From Parietaria judaica (lineage: Eukaryota; Streptophyta; Magnoliopsida; Rosales; Urticaceae), in the NCBI GenBank assembly GCA_954871525.1, contig OX940871.1:1302001-1366000 (forward strand): a DNA stretch of 64,000 nt, read 5' to 3'. The stretch's first letter is position 1. Every line of letters begins with the position of its first letter. The translations under genes and the position numbers were made by a program. Shown one piece after another: positions 21,136 to 33,800 of the stretch. The notes under the pieces were generated by a model that was not told where the DNA came from, searched no databases, and was given only the letters and a program-made list of their open reading frames with translations.

Positions 21136-24100
21136 ATGATCGCGAAGAAATCTGGTCCGGCATGGCTTCTACTGACTCTGATGATCTCTGCGTCGATGCT
21201 CGAACGCTCCAGCTCCGTCGCCGATTCCCACTGGACTGCCAAGAAGAAGCGAATGAGGGAGAAAGTTCGCAAAATGTAACGCAATTCACCATCTTTACTT
21301 CTCCGATTCAGTTTATACATACATACATATATATATATAGCTTTTATGGTGGTTAATTAGGCTCCTACTTGTACAATTTGGAAAATTAGGAAAAATCATG
21401 GCTTGATTATGGTATGAGCTGAACTCAATCGAAGAAGAGCAGATTGACGAGTTTGATCGTTGTGATTCATGTTAGGGAGAGAGGAATTGTAGAATTGGCG
21501 AGTGCATATACTTGAAATTCGCTAGAATTCGTGTCCGGAATCGGTTTCGCGTTTCGTAGCTTCCCGGTGCCACGGATTAATTGGATATTTTGTTTTTGAA
21601 ATATCTTTGTATCTTTGTCCGTATGCAGCCCTTCCGTCAATTTGTATCTCTATTTGAACCCTCAAGGGTCTCACGGTAACTTGTCCGATTATGTTGCGTT
21701 TCAGGTTTTACCACGCATACGACAACTACATGACCCACGCCTTTCCGGTTAGTTTTCATGTCTAATGATCTATTGTCGATCAGAGTAGTATTGATGTTGG
21801 GATTATGTATGGGCTCCAGCACGATGAACTAAAACCGCTCACGAAAAGCTACACGGATTCGCTTAGCGAGCTCGGAAATCTGAAGGTGTTTGTTAATATC
21901 ACTCTCATTTGGAGTAACGATTATAATTCCAGAGGAATAATTGTACTTCCTCTTAATTTCAGCTCGAATACCTACCTCGGGATTATAATGGATCAGCACT
22001 TTCGCTGATTGAGTCTTTATCAAGGTACGACATGATACGATCAAACTATCGTTACTATATTAGATGTGTATTTTCTTAAGTTGTTGCAAAATCGTGCAGA
22101 ATTATCGAGGCATTTAAACCCGTATTGTTCTATTTCAATCTAATTTCATTTTTTTTATCTGTGCCAGTCTTGTTATTTTGGGAAACAACACGGAATTTGA
22201 AAGGGCGGTACTTTGGCTGTCGGACAATCTGAATTTTGATGTCGATGCAAGGATAAATCTTTTCGAGGTACCTGAGCAAAGGATGTCGATGCAAGGATAA
22301 ATCTTTAGTTATGCAATTGCAAACAATAAAATTTGATGTATTTAATAGTCCTTTTTTTGCCACATATTTGTATGTGTAGTGCAACATAAGAGTACTTGGA
22401 GGACTTGTATCTGCTCATATACTTGCAACTGATTCCACAAGCAGGTTAGTTCAAGGGATTTATAAGAATCAGCTTCTTGCTTTGGCTGAAGATCTCGGGA
22501 AACGCTTCCTACCGGCTTTTGACACACCAACAGGATTGCCCTACGCATGGATTAACTTGAAGGTAATTATGAACCTTGTTTTTGCTCTTACTTCTTATAT
22601 ATAACTTCTTTAACGTAAGAAAAAATGGGTGAAACTGGTAATTGGTTCCCATAACGGGATTTCCGATGGTTTGTATACATGTCTCTGTGTAAAATTGTCA
22701 GGGTAACCAGTTTTAAAATAATTATAACAATAACAAGAATGATTATAAAAAACCTTAAGAAAAATCTAAAAACCTAATAGATAAATAAATAAAATAAAAT
22801 AAGTAAAAAACCTGGTTGCCGGCACCAGAACCTGTTTTAAAAACCGGTTTGGGTTGTTTAAGAAAAGTTGCGCGTTTTTTTTTTATCTCAAAAACTTTCT
22901 TCCGGTGCTAAACTTTCACGCTAAAAAAATTAGCGGTGTAAAGAAAAGGTCATCGATTTATTTTTTTCTTGTCATTTCTTTGAGGATTTTTCTTGTTATT
23001 TTACTTTTATGAAACACATTTCTCAATTTCAAGCATATGAAACTCATTTCTAGTTTTGTTTGTAAGAAGGATATATGACACTCTGCATCAATGCAAAATT
23101 CTGTGGACAGTATGGCGTCATGGAAGACGAGACTACCGAAACAAGCACTTCAGGGTGCGGTAAGAAGCATATCTCTTATAACATAAAGATGATGTCATCG
23201 CAAGTTATTCCCTCGTGAGCCATTCTCATTCTGTTTGACTTTTTGAATCAGGTTCTTTAATTCTTGAAATGGGAGCTTTGTCTCGGTTGACCGGTGATCC
23301 GAGATATGAGTCAGTCGCTTTACGTGCTCTTCGTAGGCTTTGGAGTATGAGAAGTTCGTTGAATTTATTCGGAACGACACTGGATGTTGTTACTGGGGAA
23401 TGGATTGAATTTTCATCCGGTATCGGAGCTGGTAAATTCCTTTTTGTTTTTATCATTTACAACTTATTGATGTTAATAAATTATAGATTTTTGGGGGCGA
23501 CGTGCGCATATGTGCATGATGTTGACAACATCTTTGTAGGGGTCGATTCGTTTTACGAGTACCTTTTCAAAGCTCACATTATCTTCGGAAAGGATGAGCT
23601 CTGGAAAATGTTTCATGCTTCTTATGTGGCTGTGCAGAAATATTTCCGACACGGTCCATGGTACATTGTTGAATATTTTTAAACTACTAACCAAAAATTA
23701 CAGTTTGTTCAATTTTTTTTTATTTGATACTCCGTTTATACATTTTGAAAAGCATATTACGGTAAATTAGGTACCATGAAGCTGATATGAGAACAGGAAA
23801 AGCAACCTACTGGCAGCTTACAAGCCTTCAAGCCTTTTGGCCGGGTTTACAGGCAAGTAAATTAACACTTTGCCCTATTTAGTAATTTGACAGTTCAGGA
23901 AAATCTTTCTGATATTTACATATTGGTCCTCAGGTTCTTGTTGGAGATATTGCTGCGGCAAATTCATCGCACCGCGAATTTTTCTACGTTTGGAAGAAAT
24001 TTGGAGTTCTACCAGAGAGGTATTTTGTCTTTATTTCTTTTACATCTTATTGCGTTTTTCAAAATTACATAAATATTTTATTTTTATAATGCAGGTATTT

Positions 24101-25712
24101 ATTAGACCATCAAATTTTGCATCCCACCGAGAAATATTATCCGCTGCGTCCTGAATTCGCGGAGTCCACATTCTACTTATATCAAGCTACCAAAGGTCTG
24201 GTTTGTTACCTTTAGTTGGGGCGATACGGAAACCGAGAACGGGAATCAGTATCAGAAGGCCTACTGGTCCCCGTTTTCTTAACTTCCAAAATTGAAAATT
24301 CCTTTGTTGTTTTTTAAGGAAAAAAAAATGGTATTTACGATGATCTTGAGTTTGTTGATATCTGTCTGGTTATAATTGGTCTCGGTTTTAAAAGATAAAA
24401 TACCGTGTTTAAACCCAGAAATAGTATTCAAAACCGAGAAACTGGGATCAAAGTTCCACTCATACCTTTTAGCTATCCTAATTTTTATGCCACATTATAA
24501 CTTTCGGGTATATATGCGTATAACATCTGTAATTCCAATGCTTTTAACAAAAAGGGTATTGTTTATATAATTCTTCCTAGCATGTTATATATAGAATTAA
24601 ACTCATTGATTCGAAACAATTGTCTGATATACAAATATGTAATTCAGATCCATGGTACATAGAGGTCGGAGAATCAATAATAAACTCCTTGAACTTATAC
24701 ACCAAAGTCGAGGGCGGGTTCGCCAGCATCCGAGATGTGTCAACCATGGAGTTGGAAGATCATCAACATAGTTTCTTCCTCGCTGAAACGTAAGCATTTT
24801 CGAAAAATAATACGATCACAAAGATTTAATATTTTCTCACATTTTTGGTTATCAACGACTCTGCATTCCACAGGTGCAAGTATCTGTATCTTCTGTTTGA
24901 CGACTCATTTCTCATTGACCGGAATTACGTATTTACGACCGAGGGTCACCCTCTCCCGGTGCTGAGCGCTTGGCATGATAGGCTTCCGGAGGCTTACATC
25001 CCGACCAACTGGAGTTTTGTTAAGGTACTGCGTTCACTAATTCCTGAGACAGATATCTATCAGAGTACTTGGATTTTACACTTCCGACAACATTGGTAAT
25101 ATATGCCGCAACAATGAAATAGTAAAATATGCCGTCACTTTCACCAATCTTTCGGGTGTTATTGTCCTAAATATCCCAATAATAAATTATCACAGCATAA
25201 TAGTGTGTTATCATGATAATTATTTTTAGTTATATTTTAATTTATGAAGTAACAACTATAAATTATTTTAAATCTGAATCAATCATGAGAAATGATGTTT
25301 TTTTCCTTATTTAATTTGAAAATTATCTAATAAATCAAAAAGTGGCAAAACTTAATAACAACTTGTATTACAGGGTTATAGGGGTAATTTAAAAAATTAT
25401 CTGTGTATATATAATGTATCAAAAGGTTATTTATGCTAAAAACTCATCTTAAATCCATAGACTAGCTTTGACATGAAAGAGTTCTATTTACAGAAAAAAG
25501 AGCAGTCACCTCGGGTAAGCGCGATGTCGTTGCAAGTGTGTCCCGCTACGACATTGACTTCCGGAACTCAACGAGCTCAGAGCGCGTGCCACGTTCCCGA
25601 TGCTCGTGGCGACCACCGGTGTACGGCCGACGAAGACTGCGGAGTTGACTCCACGACTTGCAGGCTCAGATCGTGTAGCGTCGCCGGCTACTGCGGCCTA
25701 TGGTTGCTCTGA
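21136..25712 (+). CDS. MNS5: EDEM-like GH47 alpha-1,2-mannosidase, MNS5 type
   Basis: Fifteen exons join in frame: 21136-21275, 21705-21747, 21820-21885, 21963-22024, 22168-22267, 22380-22562, 23111-23159, 23252-23431, 23540-23660, 23771-23852, 23934-24019, 24095-24195, 24648-24789, 24874-25024 and 25494-25712; total 574 residues. A hydrophobic N-terminal signal (AWLLLTLMISA) targets the ER. GH47 motifs follow in order: FYHAYDNYMTHAFPHDELKP, NGSALSLIESLSSL, RLTGDPRYE, ADMRTGKATYWQ, AESTFYLYQATKDPWY, HSFFLAETCKYLYLLFDD and the calcium-binding TTEGHPLP. Such proteins trim mannose from misfolded glycoproteins in ER-associated degradation. The C-terminus is cysteine-rich (HRCTADEDCGVDSTTC, then CSVAGYCGLWLL), as in the plant MNS5 subgroup. 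All introns are GT-AG except the one after exon 10, which starts GCAAGT. Confidence 0.93.
22624..22920. repeat. hAT family A-like relic in a mannosidase intron
   Basis: The stretch begins TGGGTGAAACTGG, contains accggttt and gccggcacc motifs like the CCGGGA-rich subterminal parts of the two full family A copies, and ends near aactttcac. No flanking duplication was found, so it is only a probable remnant. Confidence 0.3.
24225..24450. repeat. second family A-like relic in a mannosidase intron
   Basis: Contains accgagaacgggaatcag, ctggtccccgttttc and aaccgagaaactggga, resembling the repeated accGGGAAcc motifs of the hAT family A elements. Ends and target duplication are not recognisable. Confidence 0.3.
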
Positions 25713-26643
25713 CGTGACCAAAAGAGAATTTACATATTTAACCCTGAGGCAGATCATGAGTTATATAGGAATACGTGTATCATCACCAGAGATTCTTTAG
25801 TTCATCAGAAAGTTCACAATAATGAGTTATTTTATTTATTTATTTGTAGTAAAAAATAATAATAATGAAGTTTTGTAGTTGATGTCTTGATGAAAATGAA
25901 TCTTATGAATTCTAGATATAATTGTGTTTCATGTATTTAACTCTTGTTAAATTTTGAGTCTGTTTGTTATCGTTTTTAGTTTCTTCCTTGTATCTTTTAT
26001 GTAGATTCGTTTATCTGGTAGGGCAAAATATTGTTTTTGCTGATAAATCGATTGTCGCTTTTGAGGATTATTGACGGATTTTTGAAGATTATCGACGAAG
26101 AACTATTAAAACGGTAGCATATCATTATTGACACTTATCGAGAATTATCAATACTGATAGAGGATTATCGGCGAAAACGACATTTTGAAAGAATTTATTA
26201 TTATGGGAAACTGTGCGGAGAGGATTATGTCAAGATTGGCGGATGAATTGGCAGTCTATGAAGCGGTATCTGACGAAGCAACAAGATTCTTCTACGAGTA
26301 CAATTGGATGATCGGGCTGATTGTAATTGCAGTTCAGAGACTGCCCTAGCTATGCTCGTGACGATGCAACCCTCGACTTGGAGCAGGCTTCAGATCGATA
26401 TAGTACGCTCTCCACACACTACGCGATCGGGACATAAAAAAAGCGAATCATGTAAAACTCAAACAAATGTAAGTAAGATCATGTCCTCAAAAGATACTAT
26501 GTAATATGATGATACACCGTTACACATAATTAATTATTTGTCTTTGTGGAGACTTCCCGCTTAGAGCAAATATAAATGAATGAAAATTCACAAAACATTT
26601 ATTTGTATTTGAAAAGTCTCATATGGAACAAATACAAAAAAAA
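25713..26643. other. mannosidase 3' flank
   Basis: The 3' UTR of the mannosidase lies at the start. Around 26040-26180 there are repeated gaTTATCGACG-like motifs, similar to the subterminal motifs of hAT family B, perhaps a relic. The short frame at 26304-26504 has no recognisable domain. Confidence 0.4.
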
Positions 26644-26844
26644 GGAAAATAGCATCGAAAGTCCTGGACTTGTAAATTTGTTGTAGTTAAGTACATTTAC
26701 TCAAAATTTTGTGGTAAAAGTCATTACTGTTAGAAAATTATTGCACATTGGTCCTCCTACTGTTATCATCTCGTTAAGTGCCACATTAGTTGCATATGTG
26801 TCATCCATGTCACCAAATGGGTCCACCTTGTATGTGCTTCCTTA

Positions 26845-27570
26845 CAGGGGCGAAGCCAGAAAACTTCATGAGTGGGGGCGAAAAATAACATAACGTAATT
26901 TTTAAAATAAGATGGAATATTAAAACGCGTAATATAATAACATATATTGCATTACAATTGTCATATATAAATTTTTATCAACTAAAATAATTTATTATAA
27001 TCTCTTTATCGATACAATAAAATATATTTTTCTTGGATTCTTATACTTAATTCCTAAAAAAAAATTATGAAAGATAATTTTAAAAAAGATTGTCAAATAT
27101 TCAGTCATTGTATGATAAATTAATAACATGAATATATGGGATAGTTTAATGATGTATGTGTTAAAATAATTTTTAATAATAGACTTAAATAAAATGTGTG
27201 TGATTTATTAAATATATATATATATACATATATTAGTTGTGACGGATAATTAAAAAAAAAAAACTTTTTAGTAATTTATATCGATTTTCCATTGAAAATA
27301 AAAAATAATAAAGAAGGAAAAGAATGCATATTTCAAAAGAATGCATATTTATGTCTATGGTGGGAATTGAACCTTGGACCTCTTATAAAAAGTAAAATTA
27401 TGTTGTGCTTTTTTATCCACTACACCACAATGTTAGATTGAGAATGTAATGAGTAATTTTTTAATATTAATCATCGTATAAATATTTAAAAATATTTAAA
27501 AATTTGACTCGAAATCTCGGATTGAGTGGGGGCGACCGATCCCACTCGGCCCTATGTAAAATCGCCCCTG
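26845..27570. mobile_element. hAT element (family C) nested in the foldback element
   Basis: Flanked by a perfect 8 bp duplication CTTCCTTA (26837-26844 and 27571-27578). Ends are CAGGGGCGAAGCC and, inverted, CAGGGGCGATTTTAC. It is 726 bp with no transposase. It carries tRNA-like A and B boxes on the minus strand. Its insertion split the palindromic host element, so it is the younger of the two. Confidence 0.88.
27361..27432 (-). repeat. tRNA-like pol III boxes inside the hAT element
   Basis: On the minus strand TGGTGTAGTGG (A box) is followed about 50 bases later by GGTTCAATTCCC (B box). The distance is somewhat long for a tRNA and the flanks do not pair as a cloverleaf by eye, so it is not called a tRNA gene. 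Confidence 0.4.
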
Positions 27571-28416
27571 CTTCCTTATGTACACATAATGAAATTAAAT
27601 AAATTATAAATAAAAGGATATTCACAGTAAAATGACATAAAAAAAGCCTTAAAAGTTTATTGCAAAAGTACCAAAAAGAAAAGATACTAAAAAAAACCCT
27701 AAACCATTGAATCCACATGTCGTGGTAAACCGCTGAATCCACGTGTCGTAGTGAAATTAAGCCACATTTTAAGTGGATCCCACAATTTTGAAAAGTCTTG
27801 TCATTTTTTTTTTAAATTCTTTGCAATCTAATAATGTCGTGTGTATATATTTTTTTCATTTTCTTTCTTAAAATTATGTGATTAACGCTAGTATTGCGCT
27901 CTAATAATGTCGTTTATTGGATCTAATAATTAACCTTAATTACACAATTTCAAGAAAGAAAATAAAAATACATATAAACGACATTATAAGTTCGCAAAGA
28001 AATGATAGAACGAGAATTTTTTTCAAAATGGTAGTGTCCACTAAAAATGTGGCTTAATTTCAACGCGACACGTGGATTTAATGGTTTATATTTTTTAGTA
28101 ATTTTAGTTTTTGGTACTTTGCTTTAAACTTTAAAGTACTTTATTTTTGTCATTTTACCGTGAATATCCTTTTATATACAAATTATTTAATTTAATTATG
28201 TGTATATAAGGAAGCACATGCAAGGTGGACCATTTGGTGACATGGATGACACATATGCAGCCAACGTGACACTTAACGAGATGATAACAGTAAGAGGACT
28301 AATGTGCAACAAGATTCTAATGGTAGGGACTTTTACCTCCAAAATTTGAGTATAGGAACTTAACTGCAAGTCTGCTACAAATATATAAAATTAGAGACTT
28401 TCGCCGTTATTTTTCC

Positions 28417-31400
28417 AAAAAAAAATTAACATTAGTATTCTCCAGCAGTCCAGCTAGTATTCTCCATGTTAAAATCGGTAATGAGTACAAAAGTTATAGA
28501 CATTTGATCATGTATCATGTTTAATGTAAAGCGGATTGTTCATAAACATATAAACTCCATCTTATATGCAGCTTATATTGACTTTAATATTTCCGAAATA
28601 GCATATAATAATGTAAAATATAATTAAAGAGAACCTTATCACTTCAAAATAATGCAAATTTAATATTTGATATTATAATGGATAGGTGATTACGTTGCTC
28701 GTGAGGCCCATCATTATGGCCCATATATGAAATTAAAAAAATGTGATGTAGGAAATGATCATAATTTTAATTCATTATTTTGTTATTAGTAATTTTCTAA
28801 TTGATATACACCATAGCTAGCGATTTATAATAAAAAAATATATTTTTAAAATTAAAAAGTTGTAAATAAATTAAATTAATGTTTAAAGTTTATAGTACCA
28901 TAAACATAAGTACACTATTTTTTTTTTAAATTCGTTTATGTACTAAATTATTGATTGAAAACTAGTTAGTGAAAGTTTGTTCCATAGTACATGGTCAAGT
29001 TCTTACACTTTAGAAAGTTAATAGGTCAAATGTGTAATAAAAATATAGAATTAAGCAGTTCAATGATGAGAATTCTAACAAAATTATTAGATGTCTATCC
29101 AATCATAATTTTCTCGTCTTAAACAATATTATTTTAATATATATATATATTATTGCACATTATTTAATGATATTATTCCCAATAATACAGAAACTGGATC
29201 GAAATATAGAAAGATGTAGTTCATGATTCAACTCATCCAAGAAGTTGAAAAATGAGAGATAATATTAAAATTCGTTTGAAAATTGTCACTTTCAAAATGT
29301 CATCTTACAACTCCAATTTTAATATTTATCTTACATTTTGATTTCTATATCCTTAAATTTTAATTTGACGATTATCAATAACTTGTGTTGATAGGACGTT
29401 TCCGAAACTGTAATGGTATACGATGATATATTATTCAAAATTTTGAAAAACGCGCGAGTAATGACGAGACTGAAGTTGATGTGAAGAAATAAATGCCAGT
29501 TCGACAGAGCAGTCGAAGTCGAGACATTATAAAATATAAATATTTTTACAACGTCTCTGCCTATATTACATTATTATTCTTTTTTATTTCTCCCCAAAAA
29601 AATTTGTGGGGTTCACCGTTCACGTAGATTAGAGACTGATAAATGATATGTTCATTTCAAATTTTCAATCATAAAATTAATAGTCTATGATGACTATATT
29701 CAAAAAAATGAAAATAAAAAAGCAAATCTAACTCAATAATTAGATTAAACAATGATATCCCATTTATATTAAAATTAATTAAAAGAATATTACACAGAAA
29801 ATGTCACAAAAAGACAATAATATGTGAATAAACTAACTCAAAGGACAGGTGGTCAAATCTTTGCCTGTGGGACCCATCTTTCCGGGGTATTTAAATATTG
29901 AAGAAAATAAACAAGGACTAAACTGCAAAGTTTTGTCTCGCCACGTGGCGACTGTTCGCCTGACACAGCAGATGCACGTGGCTGACCACGTGGAGCTAGT
30001 TATGGGCACAAAAACAAAGAGGGCTTGTGGACCCCACAGAGAGTATGGTATGGTCTATGGCTCTATGCGGTAAACCTAATTTCGGCATTATGTCACTTTA
30101 TTTAAATTAAAAATTAAAAGATTCATACCGAACTTAAGTAGTTAAGGACTTAAGGTTAAGGGTATGTAAATAAAAATATTAATTAAATAAACTCACATAG
30201 CAAAATAATAATAATGACCCAATAAATTATTGCGAATTAGCAACTAGAAAGCTAACAATGATTTTAGCCTTCCTCAATTTTTTTATAACCTTAGGTTATG
30301 GGTACGGGCAAAGTGCACGTCGGGTCAATTCGTCCCCGTTTCTCGTAAGAGTGATAGAAATTAACAACCTAATGCCCGTCTCTAAGTTTGCGTGAGCGTA
30401 CAATTGACAGCCGTATTGCCCTATTTTAAGGCGAGTATTGGTATATTTCCTTTAAAAGTAGACGAGGCGCCTTTTTTATGAGACATGTGTGTGTTTTTTA
30501 GTCGATTTTGAAAATCTTCAATGTACAGTAGTATTATTGTATTTAAGCCGTAGTAACTAACATGTTTATAAAGCTTTTCGACACAATTTAGTATTTATTT
30601 ATTTGGTGATATATTTTATTTTTAACAAAATATGAATATAAAAGTACATTTAATTTTATTATTATTATTTAATAAACCGTTTTCTAAAGCTTGTTTTATT
30701 TTTAAATTTTCAACTCCTCCTTTAATTTTAGATAAAGTAAAATCTTTACAAATAGATTTATATTAAATTTTCAATTTAAGAGAATTTACTATTATCAACC
30801 AAAAATATATATATATATCTCAATTAAATAACAATATACAAACGGAATGTTTAGTAATTCTCATAAATGCTTGAAATAATTCGTTCAAAGCCTTTATATA
30901 ATAATTAATGTTTAAATATTTAATACTATGATAAATGCCATTTGAGGATATTTTTATATGTTGGAAACTAACTTCCATAACAAACTCACACATATATATA
31001 ATTTTATATATTTTATAATATAACTATATAATTAAATATTATATATACATACATATTTCATAAAAAAATTTAACGTCATGAATCGTGCATGAGCTCAGAA
31101 CTGTTACAATTGAGTATCACGATTCACTTGGTTACACTCAACTCTGAAGTGACGTAGCTAGCTGCATGGCATGTTCTCATGCGCTTCGAGTCTAAATTCA
31201 AACATAAATAATATAATATATGTATATGTAACGATTATATGTGTGTATATATATATATTATATGTAACTTTTTGTGAGATTATATTTGTACTTTAAAATG
31301 GCATATAGGAAGGAAGATTCGAGGAAGTAGAGCTCATTAGTAATTTCACAATGCTTCAAACTTTTGTAACTTTCGTTTGTTACAACCTACAATATTATCT

Positions 31401-33792
31401 ATTAGTAATTTATCATATATATGCTCTAATGAAATATATGAAATTGTATGATACATAATAAAGACTAATAGAATGATAAATGTTTTATTGCAGCATTATA
31501 ATTTGCTACTATTAGTATATTCTCTCTATATATATAGATGAAAACACTAACATCTTATGATATATAAAAGTATAATAAAATAATGAATGTTTTATTTGCA
31601 TCATTATGAATTTGTTTAACTTTTTCAAGGCATTTTATAAGTGTTATCTCTCTATATATGTAATATGCTACAACATCTAATAACATTTCAAGATGTTTAG
31701 TTCAATATATATATAGAGATGGAGCTCACGTGCACCAATGAATTCATGTGCATACGCTCATTTCAAATAATTATTTTATTAAGGATTTGATTCGACTCTT
31801 CTCGTTCTCTATCCTTTCTTGACTCCATAAATCTATTCTACCATCTTTCGAAAAGTAACATCATCTATTTCTATGCCTAATAGTTGCTTTAATATAGTTG
31901 TTTGTGAATTTTGATTATTTATGTATTTAAAAAAAATTAATTAAAATATATTTTGTGCTTCACATGAAATGAAAATATGGCTAAGCCACTGTATATACAT
32001 AAAAGGACCGATTATAATGATTTATTATGCCACTGAATTAGAATATATTGGTCGTTTGATAAAGAAAATAAAAGTGGTAGCTTTTAGAAAGATAAAAAAA
32101 AGTATGATAATAAGTGTCGACTTTGGTGAAGATAATAGTCCTCCTTTTGAAAGAAAGTGCGTGCTTATTTCCTAACGAATCTACAAAATATAACTTTTGT
32201 CGCATTATATATTTACGTTCATTAAACTTTATGCGCTCCACTTTCAACGATTATATAAGCTCATATTTTTTAATAAAATAATTTGCAATTAATGGCGATT
32301 TCTTGTAATTTCAATTCAACATTATCGCGTTCTTGTGCTTAATTTGTGTGTAAATATTCCAACATTCACCCTTTTTTAATATTATTTCCTTTGGCTCTCT
32401 TGACATAAAGGTATGTGCTTTAGCCTTTGGGAACTTACTGTGAAATATATTTGGGATTTTTTTTTTTTGAATAAAGATTAGCAAAAGCATTAATAGTATT
32501 AATTTATACTTTATAAATTGCAAATTAATCATGTGGTAATGATTGCTGCTACATAGTAATTGGCTGTTCGACTTCGAGTCACTCGAATATTAAATAGTTA
32601 TAGAAAACTTTAAATAATTATATATATTCTCAGTGTGGTCTTTTAATTATGTTTATTCTCATTTCAAATAAAAATTATGTTTATTCTCGCAATAACAATG
32701 ATTATAAAAGTATGCTAAAAATGCACAATTAACGTTTTTATTATTATTTATTTTTAAGTTGGTGAATTTTGTTAGTGTCTCGGTGACATATATCGTCGTC
32801 TTCAATGGTATAAAAGTACTCTACTACTTATAGCGACTTGTCTTTGATTGAGGAATGAAAGGGTTATAATGATAATAGTGAGATAATATTAAAGAATAGT
32901 AGGGTTTTTTTTTATTATTTTTTTTATATGTAAAACAAGATCGAATGGCGAGTTTCGACAATGATACCGTACATCCGAAGAGGTGTTCGAAGCTCGTAGG
33001 TTGGCCTGAGTTCAGTGGCGGTCGAGGCCCGATCTCAAAGTGACGGAACTACAGATTTGTTGATTTGCATGTCCTTCGTAAAATTTCCAAAACAAAGACT
33101 TGATCTATGAAAATTAGTGTACAAGTCTCATCTATCTTGTTTTATTAAAATAGTATCTTCTTCTTCTCTCTATATTATATTAATTTGTATAAATATTTCA
33201 AAATCAATATGATTAATTCTTGAGTTACAGTTTACAAAATACAAATTATCATTTTACTATTAACCATAGATAATCATGACGTTGATATAATATCAAACTA
33301 CAAGATGAGTATTGTCCTTTTGACCTATTTATTACATTCCAACATCATATATTATTGCACTACATATATTCTGTTTGGTACTAATTCATGTAATAATTTT
33401 TAAAACTTTTTTCCAATTCAAAGTGTTTCATTGCTATATAAATGTGTATTAATTTTGATAAAAGCAATTTATATTTTATACTCAACATGGTTCTGCTTAT
33501 TTTGCATAAGGTAATATTGTACCCCAAGAGGAAGAAGTCACGTCAATTACAACTACTATAATATAATAGTTCATTAGAGTACGCAACCCAGGGTTGGTCC
33601 TAAATTTATCGGGACCTTAGGTGAAGAGTAAGTTTGAGAGCTTCTTTCGGAATCTCATAACTAAATTTCAATACAAAAATAAAAAAGATATTTACATAAA
33701 TGATAATTATTCTTTTTAAAAAATGACGCGTCTAATGTTTAGAGGCGGAGTACAAGAGTGTTTTTATCTTTATATAAATACAACTATAACCT
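28417..33792. other. 5.4 kb gene-poor AT-rich region
   Basis: I find no supported gene over more than 5 kb. Composition is strongly AT-rich with many short TA microsatellites (for example 29129-29150, 30806-30818, 31239-31258). The only GC-enriched patches are about 29840-30070 (with three G-boxes), 30295-30475 and 32940-33060; none shows a protein domain on either strand. A decayed element may lie near 33580-33740. Confidence 0.45.
29942..29993. promoter_or_regulatory. cluster of three CACGTGG G-boxes
   Basis: CACGTGG occurs at 29942-29948, 29975-29981 and 29987-29993, within 52 bases. G-boxes bind bZIP and bHLH factors, and pairs serve as ABA-response elements in plant promoters. No gene is recognisable downstream within several kilobases, so the cluster may be a distal element, part of an unseen transcript, or chance. 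Confidence 0.4.
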
Positions 33793-33800
33793 ATCAATAT

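Larger units (their letters stand above)
26644..28416. mobile_element. Mutator-like foldback element interrupted by a hAT insertion
   Basis: Left end GGAAAATAGCATCGAAAGTC pairs with the right end, which reads GGAAAAATAACGGCGAAAGTC on the opposite strand. Inner inverted parts also match: 26744-26843 (cacattggtcctcctactg, then ttgtatgtgcttcctta) against 28205-28310, and 27578-27885 against 27905-28205, meeting at a short loop near 27890. Flanks are A-runs (caaaaaaaa, aaaaaaaaa), consistent with a 9 bp duplication. Without the nested hAT insertion it would be an almost complete palindrome of about 1.04 kb. It carries no transposase. Confidence 0.8.

Noticed and set aside
26304..26504. 66-codon frame downstream of the mannosidase
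   Set aside because: No domain and no conserved continuation; it probably lies in the 3' flank.
29849..30073. 74-codon frame near the G-boxes
   Set aside because: No domain and no similarity I can recognise; length is expected by chance.
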